From CBFFRJ01 sp963530515 (GTDB taxonomy: Bacteria; Pseudomonadota; Gammaproteobacteria; Enterobacterales; Enterobacteriaceae): a stretch of 64,000 nt of DNA. Under the pieces are notes generated by a model. That model did not search any database. It worked only from the letters and a program-made list of their open reading frames with translations, and was not told where the DNA came from. The first letter of the stretch is position 1, and every line of letters starts with the position of its first letter. The stretch lies in NCBI GenBank assembly GCA_963530515.1, contig CAUSEC010000002.1, forward strand, positions 186,001 through 250,000, read 5' to 3'. The position numbers were made by a program, and so were the translations under genes. Shown here piece by piece: positions 8,229 through 17,010 of this stretch.

Positions 8229-8257
8229 TGGTCAATCATGTTAAATAACCTTATAAT
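8229..8257 (+). promoter_or_regulatory. predicted fdnG promoter
   Basis: A perfect TATAAT (8252-8257) lies 17 bases after TGGTCA (8229-8234, four of six matches to TTGACA). The predicted start is near 8264, giving a leader of about 36 bases ending in GGAGG four bases before the fdnG ATG. Confidence 0.5.
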
Positions 8258-8299
8258 CTGCCTCCCTTTTCGAGTCTTAAGTTTTAAGCTGGAGGATAA

Positions 8300-11200
8300 A
8301 TGGAATTCAGCCGGAGGCAGTTCTTTCGGATCTGCGCGGGCGGTATGGCAGGAACCACTGTTGCATCTCTCGGATTTTTAACATCTTTTTCCGCACTTGC
8401 GGAAACCCGTCAATACAAACTCTTAAAAGCAAAAGAGACACGCAATAACTGCACCTACTGCTCGGTAGGTTGCGGCATGTTGATGTACAGCCTCGGCGAT
8501 AACGCCAAAAATGTCAGAGAAAGCATTTACCATGTAGAAGGCGACCCGGATCATCCGGTCAGCCGGGGGTCACTGTGCCCGAAAGGCGCAGGCGTGCTGG
8601 ACTACATCCACGCCGAGACCCGTCTGCAGTACCCGGAATACCGCGCACCGGGGTCGGATAAATGGCAGCGCATCAGCTGGGATGAGGCCATTAACCGCAT
8701 TGCCCGCCTGATGAAAGACGACCGCGACGCCAATTTTATCGAGAAAAACCCACAGGGGCTGACGGTCAACCGCTGGACCACCACCGGCATGCTTTGCTCT
8801 TCCGCCGCCAGTAATGAAACCGGCGTGCTGGACGGCAAATTCACCCGTGCGCTGGGCATGGTGGCGATCGACTGCCAGGCGCGTTTGTGCCACGGCCCGA
8901 CGGTATCGGCGCTGGCACCGACCTTTGGGCGCGGGGCGATGACCAACAACTGGGTGGACATCAAAAACGCCAATGTGGTGCTGATTATGGGCGGCAACGC
9001 CGCTGAAGCGCACCCGGTGGGGTTCAAATGGGTGATTGAAGCCCAGACGAAAAACGACGCCACTGTGGTGGTAGTCGACCCGCGCTTTAACCGCAGTGCG
9101 GCCATTGCCGATCTCTATGCGCCGATCCGCGCCGGTTCCGATACCGCGTTCCTGTTGGGGGTCATTCGCTACCTCCTTGAGCACAACCAGGTACAACAGG
9201 AGTATGTCCGCCACTACACCAACGCCAGTTTCCTGATTCGCGATGACTATGCCTTTAACGACGGGCTGTTCAGCGGCTATGACGGCGGTAAACGCCAGTA
9301 CGACAAATCAAGCTGGTTTTATCAGCTCGATGAGCAAGGTCACGCGCTTCGCGACGAGACGCTCAGTCATCCGCGCTGCGTATGGAATTTGCTTAAAACC
9401 CACGTTGCCCGCTACACGCCGGAGATGGTCAGTCGCCTCTGTGGCACATCGGTAAAAGACTTTACCCGCATTTGCAGCATTCTGGGCAGCACCAGCGCGC
9501 CGGACAAAACCGCGACCATTCTGTACGCGCTGGGCTGGACGCACCACTCCGCCGGGGCGCAGATCATCCGCGCCGCCGGTATGCTGCAACTGCTGCTGGG
9601 CAACATCGGCATGGCGGGGGGCGGGGTGAACGCCCTGCGCGGTCACTCTAATATTCAGGGTTATACCGATCTCGGTTTGCTTTCCACCAACCTGCCGGGC
9701 TATATGCCGCTGCCGTCAGAAAAACAGCCGGATTACGCCACCTATATTGCGCAAATCACGCCGCCTGCGCTGGGCGTCAATGAAGTGAACTACTGGCAGA
9801 ACACGCCCAAATTCTTTATCAGCATGATGAAGAGCTTCTGGGGTGAACAGGCCACCGTAGAGAACAACTGGGGCTATGACTGGCTGCCGAAATGGGACCG
9901 TCTGTACGACGTGATGACCCAGGCCGAACTGATGCTGGAAGGCAAAATCAACGGCTATATTGTGCAGGGTTTTAACCCGCTGGCGGCGTTCCCGGACAAA
10001 AACAAATCTTCCCGCGCGCTCTCCAAATTGAAGTACATGGTGGTGATTGACCCGCTGGTGACCGAATCGTCTAACTTCTGGCAGCACCACGGAGAGATGA
10101 ACGACGTTGACCCGGCGGACATCAAAACCGAAATCTTCCGTCTGCCGTCCTCCTGCTTTGCCGAAGAGGATGGCTCGATTGCCAACTCCGGGCGCTGGTT
10201 GCAGTGGCACTGGGCGGCGGCAGAACCACCGGGGGAAGCGCTGCACGATGGCAAAATTCTTGGGCGGCTGTTTATGCGCCTGCGCGCGCTTTATCAGCAG
10301 GAAGGGGGGGCAAACCCCGAACCGCTGCTCAACATGGCCTGGAATTACAAAGACCCGCGCGACCCACACCCGGAAGAGATTGCCCGCGAGGCCAACGGCC
10401 AGGCATTGCAGGATCTTTATGACGACAAGGGCCAGCTGATTGCCAAAAAAGGCCAGCAGCTCAGCAGCTTTGCGCAACTGCGCGACGACGGCTCCACCAG
10501 CAGCTTCTGCTGGGTGTACTGCGGAAGCTGGACCGAGCAGGGCAACCAGATGGCCAATCGTGATAACAGCGACCCTTATGGGCTGGGCTGCACGCCGGGC
10601 TGGGCCTGGTCGTGGCCGGCTAACCGCCGCATTCTCTATAACCGCGCCTCGGCTGATCCTGCCGGGAAACCCTGGGATGCGAAGCGTGCGCTGCTCCACT
10701 GGGATGGTAAAAAATGGGCGGGGATGGACGTGGCTGACTACAACGCTTCGGCACCCGACAGCAACGTCGGGCCGTTTATCATGAACGCGGAAGGGGTGGG
10801 GCGCTTGTTCTCCCTCGACAAAATGAACGACGGCCCGTTCCCGGAACACTACGAGCCGATTGAATCACCGATTGGCACTAACCCGCTGCACCCGGACGTG
10901 GTGTCAAGCCCGGTGGCGCGCATTTACAAGGGTGACATCGCCAACATGGGCACTGCGTCGGAATTTCCGTACGTGGCAACAACCTATTCCATCACTGAAC
11001 TGTTCCGCCACTGGACTAAACATGCGCGGCTCAACGCCATCGCTCAGCCGGACCAGTTTATCGAAATAGGTGAAGGGCTGGCGCAGGACAAAGGCATTGT
11101 GGCGGGTGACACGGTAAAAGTGATGTCCAAACGCGGCTTTATCAGAGCCAAAGCGGTGGTCACCAAACGCCTGCAAACGCTGACGATTGATGGTAAGGCC

Positions 11201-11350
11201 GTCAATACCGTGGGGATCCCCTGCCACTGGGGGTTCGAAGGGGCGACGCGCAAAGGTTTTCTTGCCAATACCCTGACGCCATCGGTCGGGGACGCTAACT
11301 CGCAAACGCCGGAATACAAGGCGTTTTTAGTCAACATCGAGAAGGCGTAA
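8300..11350 (+). CDS. fdnG: formate dehydrogenase-N alpha subunit, cysteine form
   Basis: A 1016-residue molybdopterin enzyme that oxidises formate in the periplasm and passes electrons to the Fe-S beta subunit. The Tat signal is SRRQFFRICAGG at the N-terminus. Cysteines 51, 54, 58 and about 93 (CTYCSVGC and GSLCPKG) bind a 4Fe-4S cluster. It matches E. coli FdnG (1015 residues) end to end, for example GPTVSALAPTFGRGAMTNNW and the ending NIEKA. At the position of E. coli Sec196 it has Cys197, encoded TGC at 8888-8890 (motif ARLCHGPTV), so no TGA recoding is needed. It is the first gene of fdnGHI. The cysteine may lower turnover or mark a distinct lineage. Confidence 0.95.
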   Translation: MEFSRRQFFRICAGGMAGTTVASLGFLTSFSALAETRQYKLLKAKETRNNCTYCSVGCGMLMYSLGDNAKNVRESIYHVEGDPDHPVSRGSLCPKGAGVLDYIHAETRLQYPEYRAPGSDKWQRISWDEAINRIARLMKDDRDANFIEKNPQGLTVNRWTTTGMLCSSAASNETGVLDGKFTRALGMVAIDCQARLCHGPTVSALAPTFGRGAMTNNWVDIKNANVVLIMGGNAAEAHPVGFKWVIEAQTKNDATVVVVDPRFNRSAAIADLYAPIRAGSDTAFLLGVIRYLLEHNQVQQEYVRHYTNASFLIRDDYAFNDGLFSGYDGGKRQYDKSSWFYQLDEQGHALRDETLSHPRCVWNLLKTHVARYTPEMVSRLCGTSVKDFTRICSILGSTSAPDKTATILYALGWTHHSAGAQIIRAAGMLQLLLGNIGMAGGGVNALRGHSNIQGYTDLGLLSTNLPGYMPLPSEKQPDYATYIAQITPPALGVNEVNYWQNTPKFFISMMKSFWGEQATVENNWGYDWLPKWDRLYDVMTQAELMLEGKINGYIVQGFNPLAAFPDKNKSSRALSKLKYMVVIDPLVTESSNFWQHHGEMNDVDPADIKTEIFRLPSSCFAEEDGSIANSGRWLQWHWAAAEPPGEALHDGKILGRLFMRLRALYQQEGGANPEPLLNMAWNYKDPRDPHPEEIAREANGQALQDLYDDKGQLIAKKGQQLSSFAQLRDDGSTSSFCWVYCGSWTEQGNQMANRDNSDPYGLGCTPGWAWSWPANRRILYNRASADPAGKPWDAKRALLHWDGKKWAGMDVADYNASAPDSNVGPFIMNAEGVGRLFSLDKMNDGPFPEHYEPIESPIGTNPLHPDVVSSPVARIYKGDIANMGTASEFPYVATTYSITELFRHWTKHARLNAIAQPDQFIEIGEGLAQDKGIVAGDTVKVMSKRGFIRAKAVVTKRLQTLTIDGKAVNTVGIPCHWGFEGATRKGFLANTLTPSVGDANSQTPEYKAFLVNIEKA

Positions 11351-11366
11351 GGGAGGGAACTCAGCC

Positions 11367-12254
11367 ATGTCTATGCAATCACAGGATATTATTAAACGCT
11401 CGGCCACCAACGGTATTACGCCACCACCTCAGGCGCGGGATTTCCGCGCCGAAGTGGCAAAACTTATCGATGTCTCTACCTGCATTGGCTGCAAAGGGTG
11501 CCAGGTGGCGTGCTCGGAATGGAACGACATTCGCGATGACGTGGGGTACTGCAACGGCGTGTACGACAATCCGATGGATTTGAGTGCCAAATCCTGGACG
11601 GTGATGCGCTTTAGCGAAACCACGCAGAACGACAAACTCGAATGGCTTATCCGCAAAGACGGCTGCATGCACTGTGCGGATCCCGGCTGCCTGAAAGCCT
11701 GCCCCTCGACGGGGGCCATCGTCCAGTACGCCAACGGGATTGTCGATTTTCAGTCTGAGCATTGCATCGGTTGCGGCTACTGCATCGCAGGCTGCCCGTT
11801 CAATGTTCCGCGCCTTAACCCGGACGACAACCGCGTCTATAAATGCACGCTGTGTGTTGACCGGGTGAGCGTGGGCCAGGAACCGGCCTGCGTGAAGACC
11901 TGCCCGACCGGGGCGATTCAGTTTGGCACCAAAAAAGAGATGCTCGGTGTGGCGGAAACCCGCGTGGCGCAGCTCAAAAAACGCGGCTACCCGCAGGCGG
12001 GCGTTTACAACCCGCAGGGGGTGGGCGGCACGCATGTGATGTACGTTCTGCACCATGCTGACAGTCCTGAGCTGTATCACGGATTACCGCAGGACCCGCA
12101 TATCGCAACGCCGGTGAATCTGTGGAAAGGGATCCTCAAACCACTGTCTGCCGCCGGGTTTATCGCCACCTTTGCCGGGCTGATTTATCACTACGTGGGG
12201 ATCGGGCCAAACAAGGAAACGGATGAGGACGAAGAGGAGCACGACCATGAGTAA
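11367..12254 (+). CDS. fdnH: formate dehydrogenase-N iron-sulfur beta subunit
   Basis: A 295-residue protein close to E. coli FdnH in sequence and length. It carries four 4Fe-4S clusters that conduct electrons from FdnG across the periplasmic face to the haem subunit. Motifs in order: CIGCKGCQVAC, CMHCADPGCLKACP, CIGCGYCIAGCPF and CTLCVDRVSVG...ACVKTCP. A C-terminal membrane anchor (AAGFIATFAGLIYHYVGIG, about residues 262-280) precedes an acidic tail. It begins 16 bases after fdnG with a GGGAGG ribosome-binding sequence and overlaps fdnI by 8 bases. Confidence 0.96.
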   Translation: MSMQSQDIIKRSATNGITPPPQARDFRAEVAKLIDVSTCIGCKGCQVACSEWNDIRDDVGYCNGVYDNPMDLSAKSWTVMRFSETTQNDKLEWLIRKDGCMHCADPGCLKACPSTGAIVQYANGIVDFQSEHCIGCGYCIAGCPFNVPRLNPDDNRVYKCTLCVDRVSVGQEPACVKTCPTGAIQFGTKKEMLGVAETRVAQLKKRGYPQAGVYNPQGVGGTHVMYVLHHADSPELYHGLPQDPHIATPVNLWKGILKPLSAAGFIATFAGLIYHYVGIGPNKETDEDEEEHDHE

Positions 12255-12888
12255 GAGCAAAATGATCCTGCGCACGTCGTTTATCGACCGGGCCTGTCAC
12301 TGGACCGTGGTGATCAGCTTCTTTCTGGTCTCTTTGTCCGGTATCGCGCTGTTTTTCCCCACCCTTCAGTGGCTCACCGAAACCTTCGGCACACCGCAGA
12401 TGGGGCGCATTCTGCACCCGTTCTTTGGTCTGCTGATTTTCGTGCTGCTGATGTTTATGTTCGTGCGCTTTGTGCATCACAACATCCCCGACAGGCAGGA
12501 TATCCCCTGGTTCAAAGGGATTGTGGAGGTGCTTAAGGGCAACGAACATAAGGTGGCCGAGGTCGGGAAGTACAACGCCGGGCAAAAAATGATGTTCTGG
12601 AGCATCATGAGTCTGATTTTCGTGCTGCTGGTGACCGGCGTGATTATCTGGCGTCCGTACTTCACGCACTATTTTCCGATAACCGTGGTGCGCTGGAGTC
12701 TGCTGGTACACGCCACGGCGGCCATCGTCCTTATCCACGCCATTTTGATCCACATGTACATGGCGTTCTGGGTGAAAGGGTCGATTAAAGGCATGGTCGA
12801 GGGCAAAGTCAGCCGTCGCTGGGCGAAGAAACATCATCCTCGCTGGTATCGTGAGGTCGAGGCCGAAGAAGAGCAAAACGGCTTGTAA
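12247..12888 (+). CDS. fdnI: formate dehydrogenase-N cytochrome b556 gamma subunit
   Basis: A 213-residue inner-membrane protein nearly identical in pattern to E. coli FdnI (217). It has four transmembrane helices and conserved haem-ligand histidines in DRACHWTVV, FVRFVHHNIPD and HAILIHMYMAFWVKGS. It receives electrons from FdnH and reduces menaquinone on the cytoplasmic side, so the complex forms a proton-motive redox half-loop. The ATG at 12247 inside the end of fdnH is chosen because it gives the conserved MSKSKMILRT start. A strong terminator follows. Confidence 0.96.
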   Translation: MSKSKMILRTSFIDRACHWTVVISFFLVSLSGIALFFPTLQWLTETFGTPQMGRILHPFFGLLIFVLLMFMFVRFVHHNIPDRQDIPWFKGIVEVLKGNEHKVAEVGKYNAGQKMMFWSIMSLIFVLLVTGVIIWRPYFTHYFPITVVRWSLLVHATAAIVLIHAILIHMYMAFWVKGSIKGMVEGKVSRRWAKKHHPRWYREVEAEEEQNGL

Positions 12889-12898
12889 GGGAGAGCGA

Positions 12899-12935
12899 AG
12901 GGCGATGTCGGCAAACGCCGGGGTCGCCCTTTTTA
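12899..12935 (+). terminator. intrinsic terminator of fdnGHI
   Basis: AGGGCGA pairs with TCGCCCT, with an additional inner CGGC/GCCG pairing, followed directly by five T. It lies 10 bases after the fdnI stop codon. Confidence 0.9.
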
Positions 12936-12948
12936 TGCCTGAACCGAA

Positions 12949-13827
12949 TTAACGAAAACGCCCTGGCGTGGTGCCGAATCGCCCTTTAAAGCGTTCACTA
13001 AAGCGCGCCACCGATCTGTATCCGCAGGCGTCAGCGATTTGTGCCATGTTCCACTGGGTGGTCTGTACCAGCATCAGGGCGTGGTGCATCCGCGTTTCCA
13101 GCAAAATCTGCTCAAAACTCACCCCTTCCAGCCGAAGTTTACGTCGCAGCGTGGATTCACTCATCGCCAGCATTTGGCCTGCATTGCCTGCCGTCCAGCT
13201 TTTTTCCGGCGAGGCGTTGAAGAGGCCCATCAGGCGGCGGGACACCAGCGACGTCTGCCCGGAGGCGAACTCGAAACCTTGTTCTTTGAGCACCATCAGC
13301 AGATCAAACGCCCGCAGCACCACGCGCTCGTCGCTAAGCGAAGCATCACTAAGGCTGATGATCAGCGTTTGCAGCGCCGTCAGCAGGCCTGGATTATTGG
13401 GGAGCAGCACGGTTTTACCGCTGTGCATCACGGCGTGGTTGGCTTCTGAACAGGTCTGATGAAAACGGGTGAGCAGGTCAGGATGAAATGTGAGAAAGAG
13501 CGAGCGGAACGGTGCCGTTTCACTTTGCGGGTACTTGGTGAAATCAGCCTGAACATGCTGATCGACGAGTCCCAGATGCGAATAAGGCGTGATGACAGAG
13601 GTTGTGCCATCCCCGGCAAATTCCAGTCTGCCGCTCAAAATCAGCAGCAGAGTCGGCGCAAAGAAATGAAACCGCTGGGTGCGTGCGGCAATTTTCAGCC
13701 GTGGCCAGGCCACCGAACAAATGAGCGGACGACCTGGCGTACCGGCGCATAAGGCCGCAGATCCAAACGCGTCGCCGTGGGCGGAGAAAGCCTGCTCGGA
13801 TGAAACATCGGCGACGTGAAAGGTCAT
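12949..13827 (-). CDS. AraC-family transcriptional regulator
   Basis: A 292-residue protein. The C-terminal 100 residues hold the double helix-turn-helix (AGQMLAMSESTLRRKLRLEG and MAQIADACGYRSVARFSERF, ending KGRFGTTPGRFR). The N-terminal part is a cupin-like sensor of unknown ligand (for example FFAPTLLLILSGRLEFAG). It lies 13 bases downstream of the PEBP-family gene on the same strand, so the two form an operon. Its own targets are not evident. Confidence 0.88.
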   Translation of the reverse strand: MTFHVADVSSEQAFSAHGDAFGSAALCAGTPGRPLICSVAWPRLKIAARTQRFHFFAPTLLLILSGRLEFAGDGTTSVITPYSHLGLVDQHVQADFTKYPQSETAPFRSLFLTFHPDLLTRFHQTCSEANHAVMHSGKTVLLPNNPGLLTALQTLIISLSDASLSDERVVLRAFDLLMVLKEQGFEFASGQTSLVSRRLMGLFNASPEKSWTAGNAGQMLAMSESTLRRKLRLEGVSFEQILLETRMHHALMLVQTTQWNMAQIADACGYRSVARFSERFKGRFGTTPGRFR

Positions 13828-13840
13828 GGGGTTTCCTTGA

Positions 13841-14473
13841 TCAGGCGCTAATCGCGGGGTTAAGGCTGTACAGCCCGGTGAGCGAAGCGGAACCCAGCAC
13901 CGGGCTCTGGCTCAGGGCGCGTTTGATGTTCTCGCCGGTCAGTTTACCGTCGACCTGGAGCGACGGGGTGCCCAGCGCGTAGAGGGTGAAAATATAATGA
14001 TGCACGATCTCATCATTCCACGGCGGGCAAGGGCCATCGTAGCCGTACCAGGTGCCATTCATGGCCGCATCGCCGCTAAACCAGGCGGTGTAATCATTCA
14101 CCCCATGGCGTAAACCTTCCGGGGCCTGCGGGCCGGTTTTACCGCGCGGGGTGACGCCCGCTGAATGGCTACCCGCCGTGATTTCATGTCTTGAGGCTGG
14201 AATATCCAGCAGCAGCCAGTGGTAGAAATCCGTTCTTGGCAGCGACGCGGGAACGGTTTTGCCTTCCTGATTCACATCGTCCGGGCGGGTCGGGACGTCC
14301 GGGTCATGGCAAATCAACACCAGAGACTGGGTGCCTTCCGGCAGGTTATCCCAGCTCAGATGCGGGTTTTTATTCCCGGAGAGGGTGACGTGGGTGGTGG
14401 CATCCTGAGCGGCGAAACAAAACTCTGCGGGCAGAAAATCGAGGTCGTTAAAATCCTGGCTAAACAGCTTCAT
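13841..14473 (-). CDS. YbhB/YbcL-type PEBP-family protein
   Basis: A 210-residue member of the phosphatidylethanolamine-binding protein family, as in E. coli YbhB and YbcL but longer (those are 158-183). Signature elements are LSWDNLPEGTQSLVLICHDP followed by D-V-P, then DFYHWLLLDIPAS, and the ligand-pocket segment WYGYDGPCPP. There is no signal peptide, so it is cytoplasmic. The ATG at 14473 (MKLFSQDF) has GGGAG eight bases upstream; the longer frame lacks family similarity. It precedes the AraC gene in a two-gene unit. The biochemical role of bacterial PEBPs is unclear. Confidence 0.85.
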   Translation of the reverse strand: MKLFSQDFNDLDFLPAEFCFAAQDATTHVTLSGNKNPHLSWDNLPEGTQSLVLICHDPDVPTRPDDVNQEGKTVPASLPRTDFYHWLLLDIPASRHEITAGSHSAGVTPRGKTGPQAPEGLRHGVNDYTAWFSGDAAMNGTWYGYDGPCPPWNDEIVHHYIFTLYALGTPSLQVDGKLTGENIKRALSQSPVLGSASLTGLYSLNPAISA

Positions 14474-14625
14474 GGTAAGAGCTCCCGTTGGGCGTCCTGC
14501 GCCTGTGTTAATGAATCGGTCAATGGGAGCATTATAGGGCACAAAAAAATGGCCTAGTGCGCTTATCCGGTCAATGTTATTCCTTTAACGGTCAAATTGA
14601 CGGTATTAGGGAGGTTGGAGGGCAT

Positions 14626-14916
14626 TCAGGCTTCATCAAGGCCAATCCAGTGACGCCCGGAGGAGCGCGTCACCAGGATGCGATTCTGCCCCACGCTGTT
14701 TGCTGCCAGGCGAGCCTTATCTGCGATTTGTTGTAGCGTTGCGGCAGAAAAATCGGCAACGGCATAGTTGAATACCGAATGCGGCAGCTGGAATTCACTG
14801 CCGTTAAACGCAGCGATTGTGGTGGTGAACCCTTCAATCTGCATCACTTCTTTCAGTGTTGCGAGATGCGCAGCGCTGGCATCCTTGAGTTCGACGGTAA
14901 CGGTAAAATGGCTCAT
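14626..14916 (-). CDS. hypothetical 96-residue protein, possibly GhoS/DUF2622-like fold
   Basis: A small cytoplasmic protein with a purine-rich AGGGGG ribosome-binding sequence. The predicted order is strand (HFTVTVEL), helix (AHLATLKEVMQIEGF), strands around TTTIAAFNGSEFQLP, helix (ATLQQIADKARLAANSVG) and strand (RILVTRSSG). This is a ferredoxin-like arrangement reminiscent of the GhoS (DUF2622) family. The family link is inferred from layout; no toxin partner such as ghoT is adjacent. Confidence 0.6.
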   Translation of the reverse strand: MSHFTVTVELKDASAAHLATLKEVMQIEGFTTTIAAFNGSEFQLPHSVFNYAVADFSAATLQQIADKARLAANSVGQNRILVTRSSGRHWIGLDEA

Positions 14917-15051
14917 AGGGCCCCCTGAAAAAAGAGGATGCTAGCAGTAATTTACCGATCAAAAATTAACCAGGATTAAGTTTTGTTTAGAATAGTGAAC
15001 GGTACTTTTGCGCTCAACATGCAGTCAGTTATTTCGCCCGATACTGGCTTG

Positions 15052-15585
15052 TTAGCGCAGAGAAATCGCGCTATGCGCACACTGAATCACGCATTCGCCA
15101 CAGCCGTTACAACGCACAGTATCCACCATCGGTGTGCCATTATCGCCCATTGAGCAGGCATTGACCGGGCACCCTTCAATGCACTGATGACAGGATCTGA
15201 CGCTATTAACACATCCCGGCGTGAACCGCGGGCGTAAGCCGGTATCAAAGCGTGATTGAGGCATTAGTGCGCCGGTCGTGCAGGCCTCAATACAGCGGGC
15301 GCAGCCGTCGCAGCTGGCAAACTCGATTGCCAGTTGTGGCAGACCGCTTTCATGGTGGATGAGTACGCCCATCGGGCAGGCATGTATGCAGGCCTCGCAT
15401 TGGGTGCAGCGGGTCAGAAACTCAGCGACCGGCAGGGCACCCGGCGGCAGAGGATGGTCGGGCAGGGTCGCAACTGGAGGCGGTGCAACATCGCGCGCTG
15501 CCGTGACGAAGGCACGCAACAGCCCGCGTCGGCTGACGTGCCGGCGGGACAGGTACTCCTGGTAAAATTGCTCGGACTTACTCAT
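15052..15585 (-). CDS. NapF-like ferredoxin of the DMSO reductase-type operon
   Basis: A 177-residue cytoplasmic protein with ferredoxin-type motifs for four 4Fe-4S clusters: CTQCEACIHACP, CDGCARCIEAC, CHQCIEGCP and CNGCGECVIQC. The N-terminal SRRGLLRAF resembles the start of NapF but lacks a cleavable signal. NapF-type proteins help mature or feed electrons to molybdoenzymes in the cytoplasm. Its ATG overlaps the dmsD stop by 4 bases (ATGA), making it the fifth gene of the reductase operon. The E. coli ynfEFGH-dmsD operon has no such gene. Confidence 0.85.
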   Translation of the reverse strand: MSKSEQFYQEYLSRRHVSRRGLLRAFVTAARDVAPPPVATLPDHPLPPGALPVAEFLTRCTQCEACIHACPMGVLIHHESGLPQLAIEFASCDGCARCIEACTTGALMPQSRFDTGLRPRFTPGCVNSVRSCHQCIEGCPVNACSMGDNGTPMVDTVRCNGCGECVIQCAHSAISLR

Positions 15586-16178
15586 CCAAAAAACATCCGT
15601 TTTTGTTCAGGTTGCAGGTCCAGCTGTTTCTGAAGGTCTGCTAAATAAAGTGCTGCGACTTCAGCAAGTTGCGCATAAAATTCGCTAACCGGGTTACGTT
15701 GTAACAGCCTCAGGTAATGTGTCGCCCAGGGAAGGAGCCAGCTCTCCAGAAGGGAACGCACCGCAGGAAGGTTTTCTCGTTCAATCAATGTGCTACAGGC
15801 TAGCAGCATCAAACCAAACTGATCTTCCGGCTCGTTTTGCTGACCAGAAAACGCAATACCCTGCGCCTGTAAAAAGGTGCGGTAGCCTGCGGTGGTTTCT
15901 CCCATCAGCAGGTTATCTCTTTCGAGATACACCGACCCCCAGGGGGGCGCGACCATCTCACCCTGACCTTCAAACAGCACGGAAAACTGCCAGGCAAAAT
16001 CGGCCTCATCCGGGCGAGGCCAGGTCTGACAGAGCCGGGCGATGGGTTGTGGTTCCTGCCAGGGATAAAGCGCAGGCAGTTCGGGCAGGCAGTTGAGCAG
16101 GGCGCTGATCTCCGGACGGACCGGAGAGTAGTAAAACAGGGCACCCAGGATACGTGGCAATACAACATGGGATGACAT
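15582..16178 (-). CDS. dmsD: Tat proofreading chaperone DmsD
   Basis: A 198-residue member of the TorD/DmsD family, close to E. coli DmsD (204). Matching segments are RILGALFYYSP near the N-terminus, APPWGSVYLERDNLLMGET in the middle, and QNEPEDQFGLMLL, the family's hallmark loop. It binds the Tat signal of the catalytic subunit until the molybdenum cofactor is inserted. The ATG at 16178 gives the family N-terminus; the frame is open further upstream over non-family residues. It follows the membrane-subunit gene by 55 bases and overlaps the ferredoxin gene. Confidence 0.93.
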   Translation of the reverse strand: MSSHVVLPRILGALFYYSPVRPEISALLNCLPELPALYPWQEPQPIARLCQTWPRPDEADFAWQFSVLFEGQGEMVAPPWGSVYLERDNLLMGETTAGYRTFLQAQGIAFSGQQNEPEDQFGLMLLACSTLIERENLPAVRSLLESWLLPWATHYLRLLQRNPVSEFYAQLAEVAALYLADLQKQLDLQPEQKRMFFG

Positions 16179-16233
16179 CTTGTCACTCTCCTGAAAAGCA
16201 GCGGCAGCCGGATATCTTCCGGCTGCCGGCAGG

Positions 16234-17010
16234 TTACATAGGTAAAACCCAGAGATTGTAGAAGGCGATACGTCCGGCCAGTTCGGCGGCGAAAACCAGC
16301 AGAACCGTGGCGGCAAGCACTGCCTGACCCTGTCTGAAACGGCTACTGGCTGCGGCACCGACTATGCCAGCGGCGAGCAGTAAGGCCTGCGCGGTAAACC
16401 AGCTGGTTTGCGCAGAGGTTAATACGCCATCCGCACTCATCAGCATTGAGATATAACCCGGACGCAGACAGAAGCTCGCCAGGATGGCGATGACACTGAC
16501 CAGCAGGCCGATGCGTCGCAACCCCAACAGCGCCGCCAGCGCGCCACCGCCGATAAACGGCGTTAGTACCATCATCACCACCGTGTACGATGACTGCCAG
16601 GTCACCACCGTCGGTAGCTGGTAGATGCGCGGAATAGCAAACAGGAACACGACACCGGTCACTACGGCCAGCCAGGCCAGGACGGTGAAGAGTTTCGTTG
16701 CGCCGCGATTGAGCAACAGGCCAAGTGCTGCAAGGCCGCCGAGAGCGGCATAGATTGACGAAAGGGCAATTTCATTACTCATCGGTGAGGCGCCGACGCG
16801 AAAAAGCACATTCATTGCGCGCAGTGGTTGGCCCAGATGGAACGCCGCCATGAACAGGCCAAGAGCGAACAGACACATGCTGGCAAACAGGCCGATGGCC
16901 ATGCGACGTGGGTCGATTTTCCCGAGCGTGCCACCAATCAGCAGGAGAATGAACGCCCCGACAGCGCTTTGGGTAAATACCGTGAAAAAGACCAGCGGTA
17001 ACTCATGCAT
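16234..17010 (-). CDS. DMSO reductase-type membrane anchor subunit (DmsC/YnfH-like)
   Basis: A 258-residue integral membrane protein with about eight helices, the size and hydrophobic pattern of DmsC/YnfH. The N-terminus MHELPLVFFTVFTQSAVGAF is typical of DmsC. It anchors the catalytic dimer and oxidises menaquinol. The ATG at 17010 lies inside the end of the Fe-S subunit gene (8-base overlap), indicating translational coupling; an upstream in-frame ATG at 17052 would add 14 non-family residues. Confidence 0.9.
   Translation of the reverse strand: MHELPLVFFTVFTQSAVGAFILLLIGGTLGKIDPRRMAIGLFASMCLFALGLFMAAFHLGQPLRAMNVLFRVGASPMSNEIALSSIYAALGGLAALGLLLNRGATKLFTVLAWLAVVTGVVFLFAIPRIYQLPTVVTWQSSYTVVMMVLTPFIGGGALAALLGLRRIGLLVSVIAILASFCLRPGYISMLMSADGVLTSAQTSWFTAQALLLAAGIVGAAASSRFRQGQAVLAATVLLVFAAELAGRIAFYNLWVLPM

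Noticed and set aside
9716..10849. 377-codon minus-strand open frame
   Set aside because: It is the mirror of fdnG; GC-rich codon use leaves the opposite strand open. There is no ribosome-binding sequence and the composition is His/Arg/Val-rich, unlike a protein.
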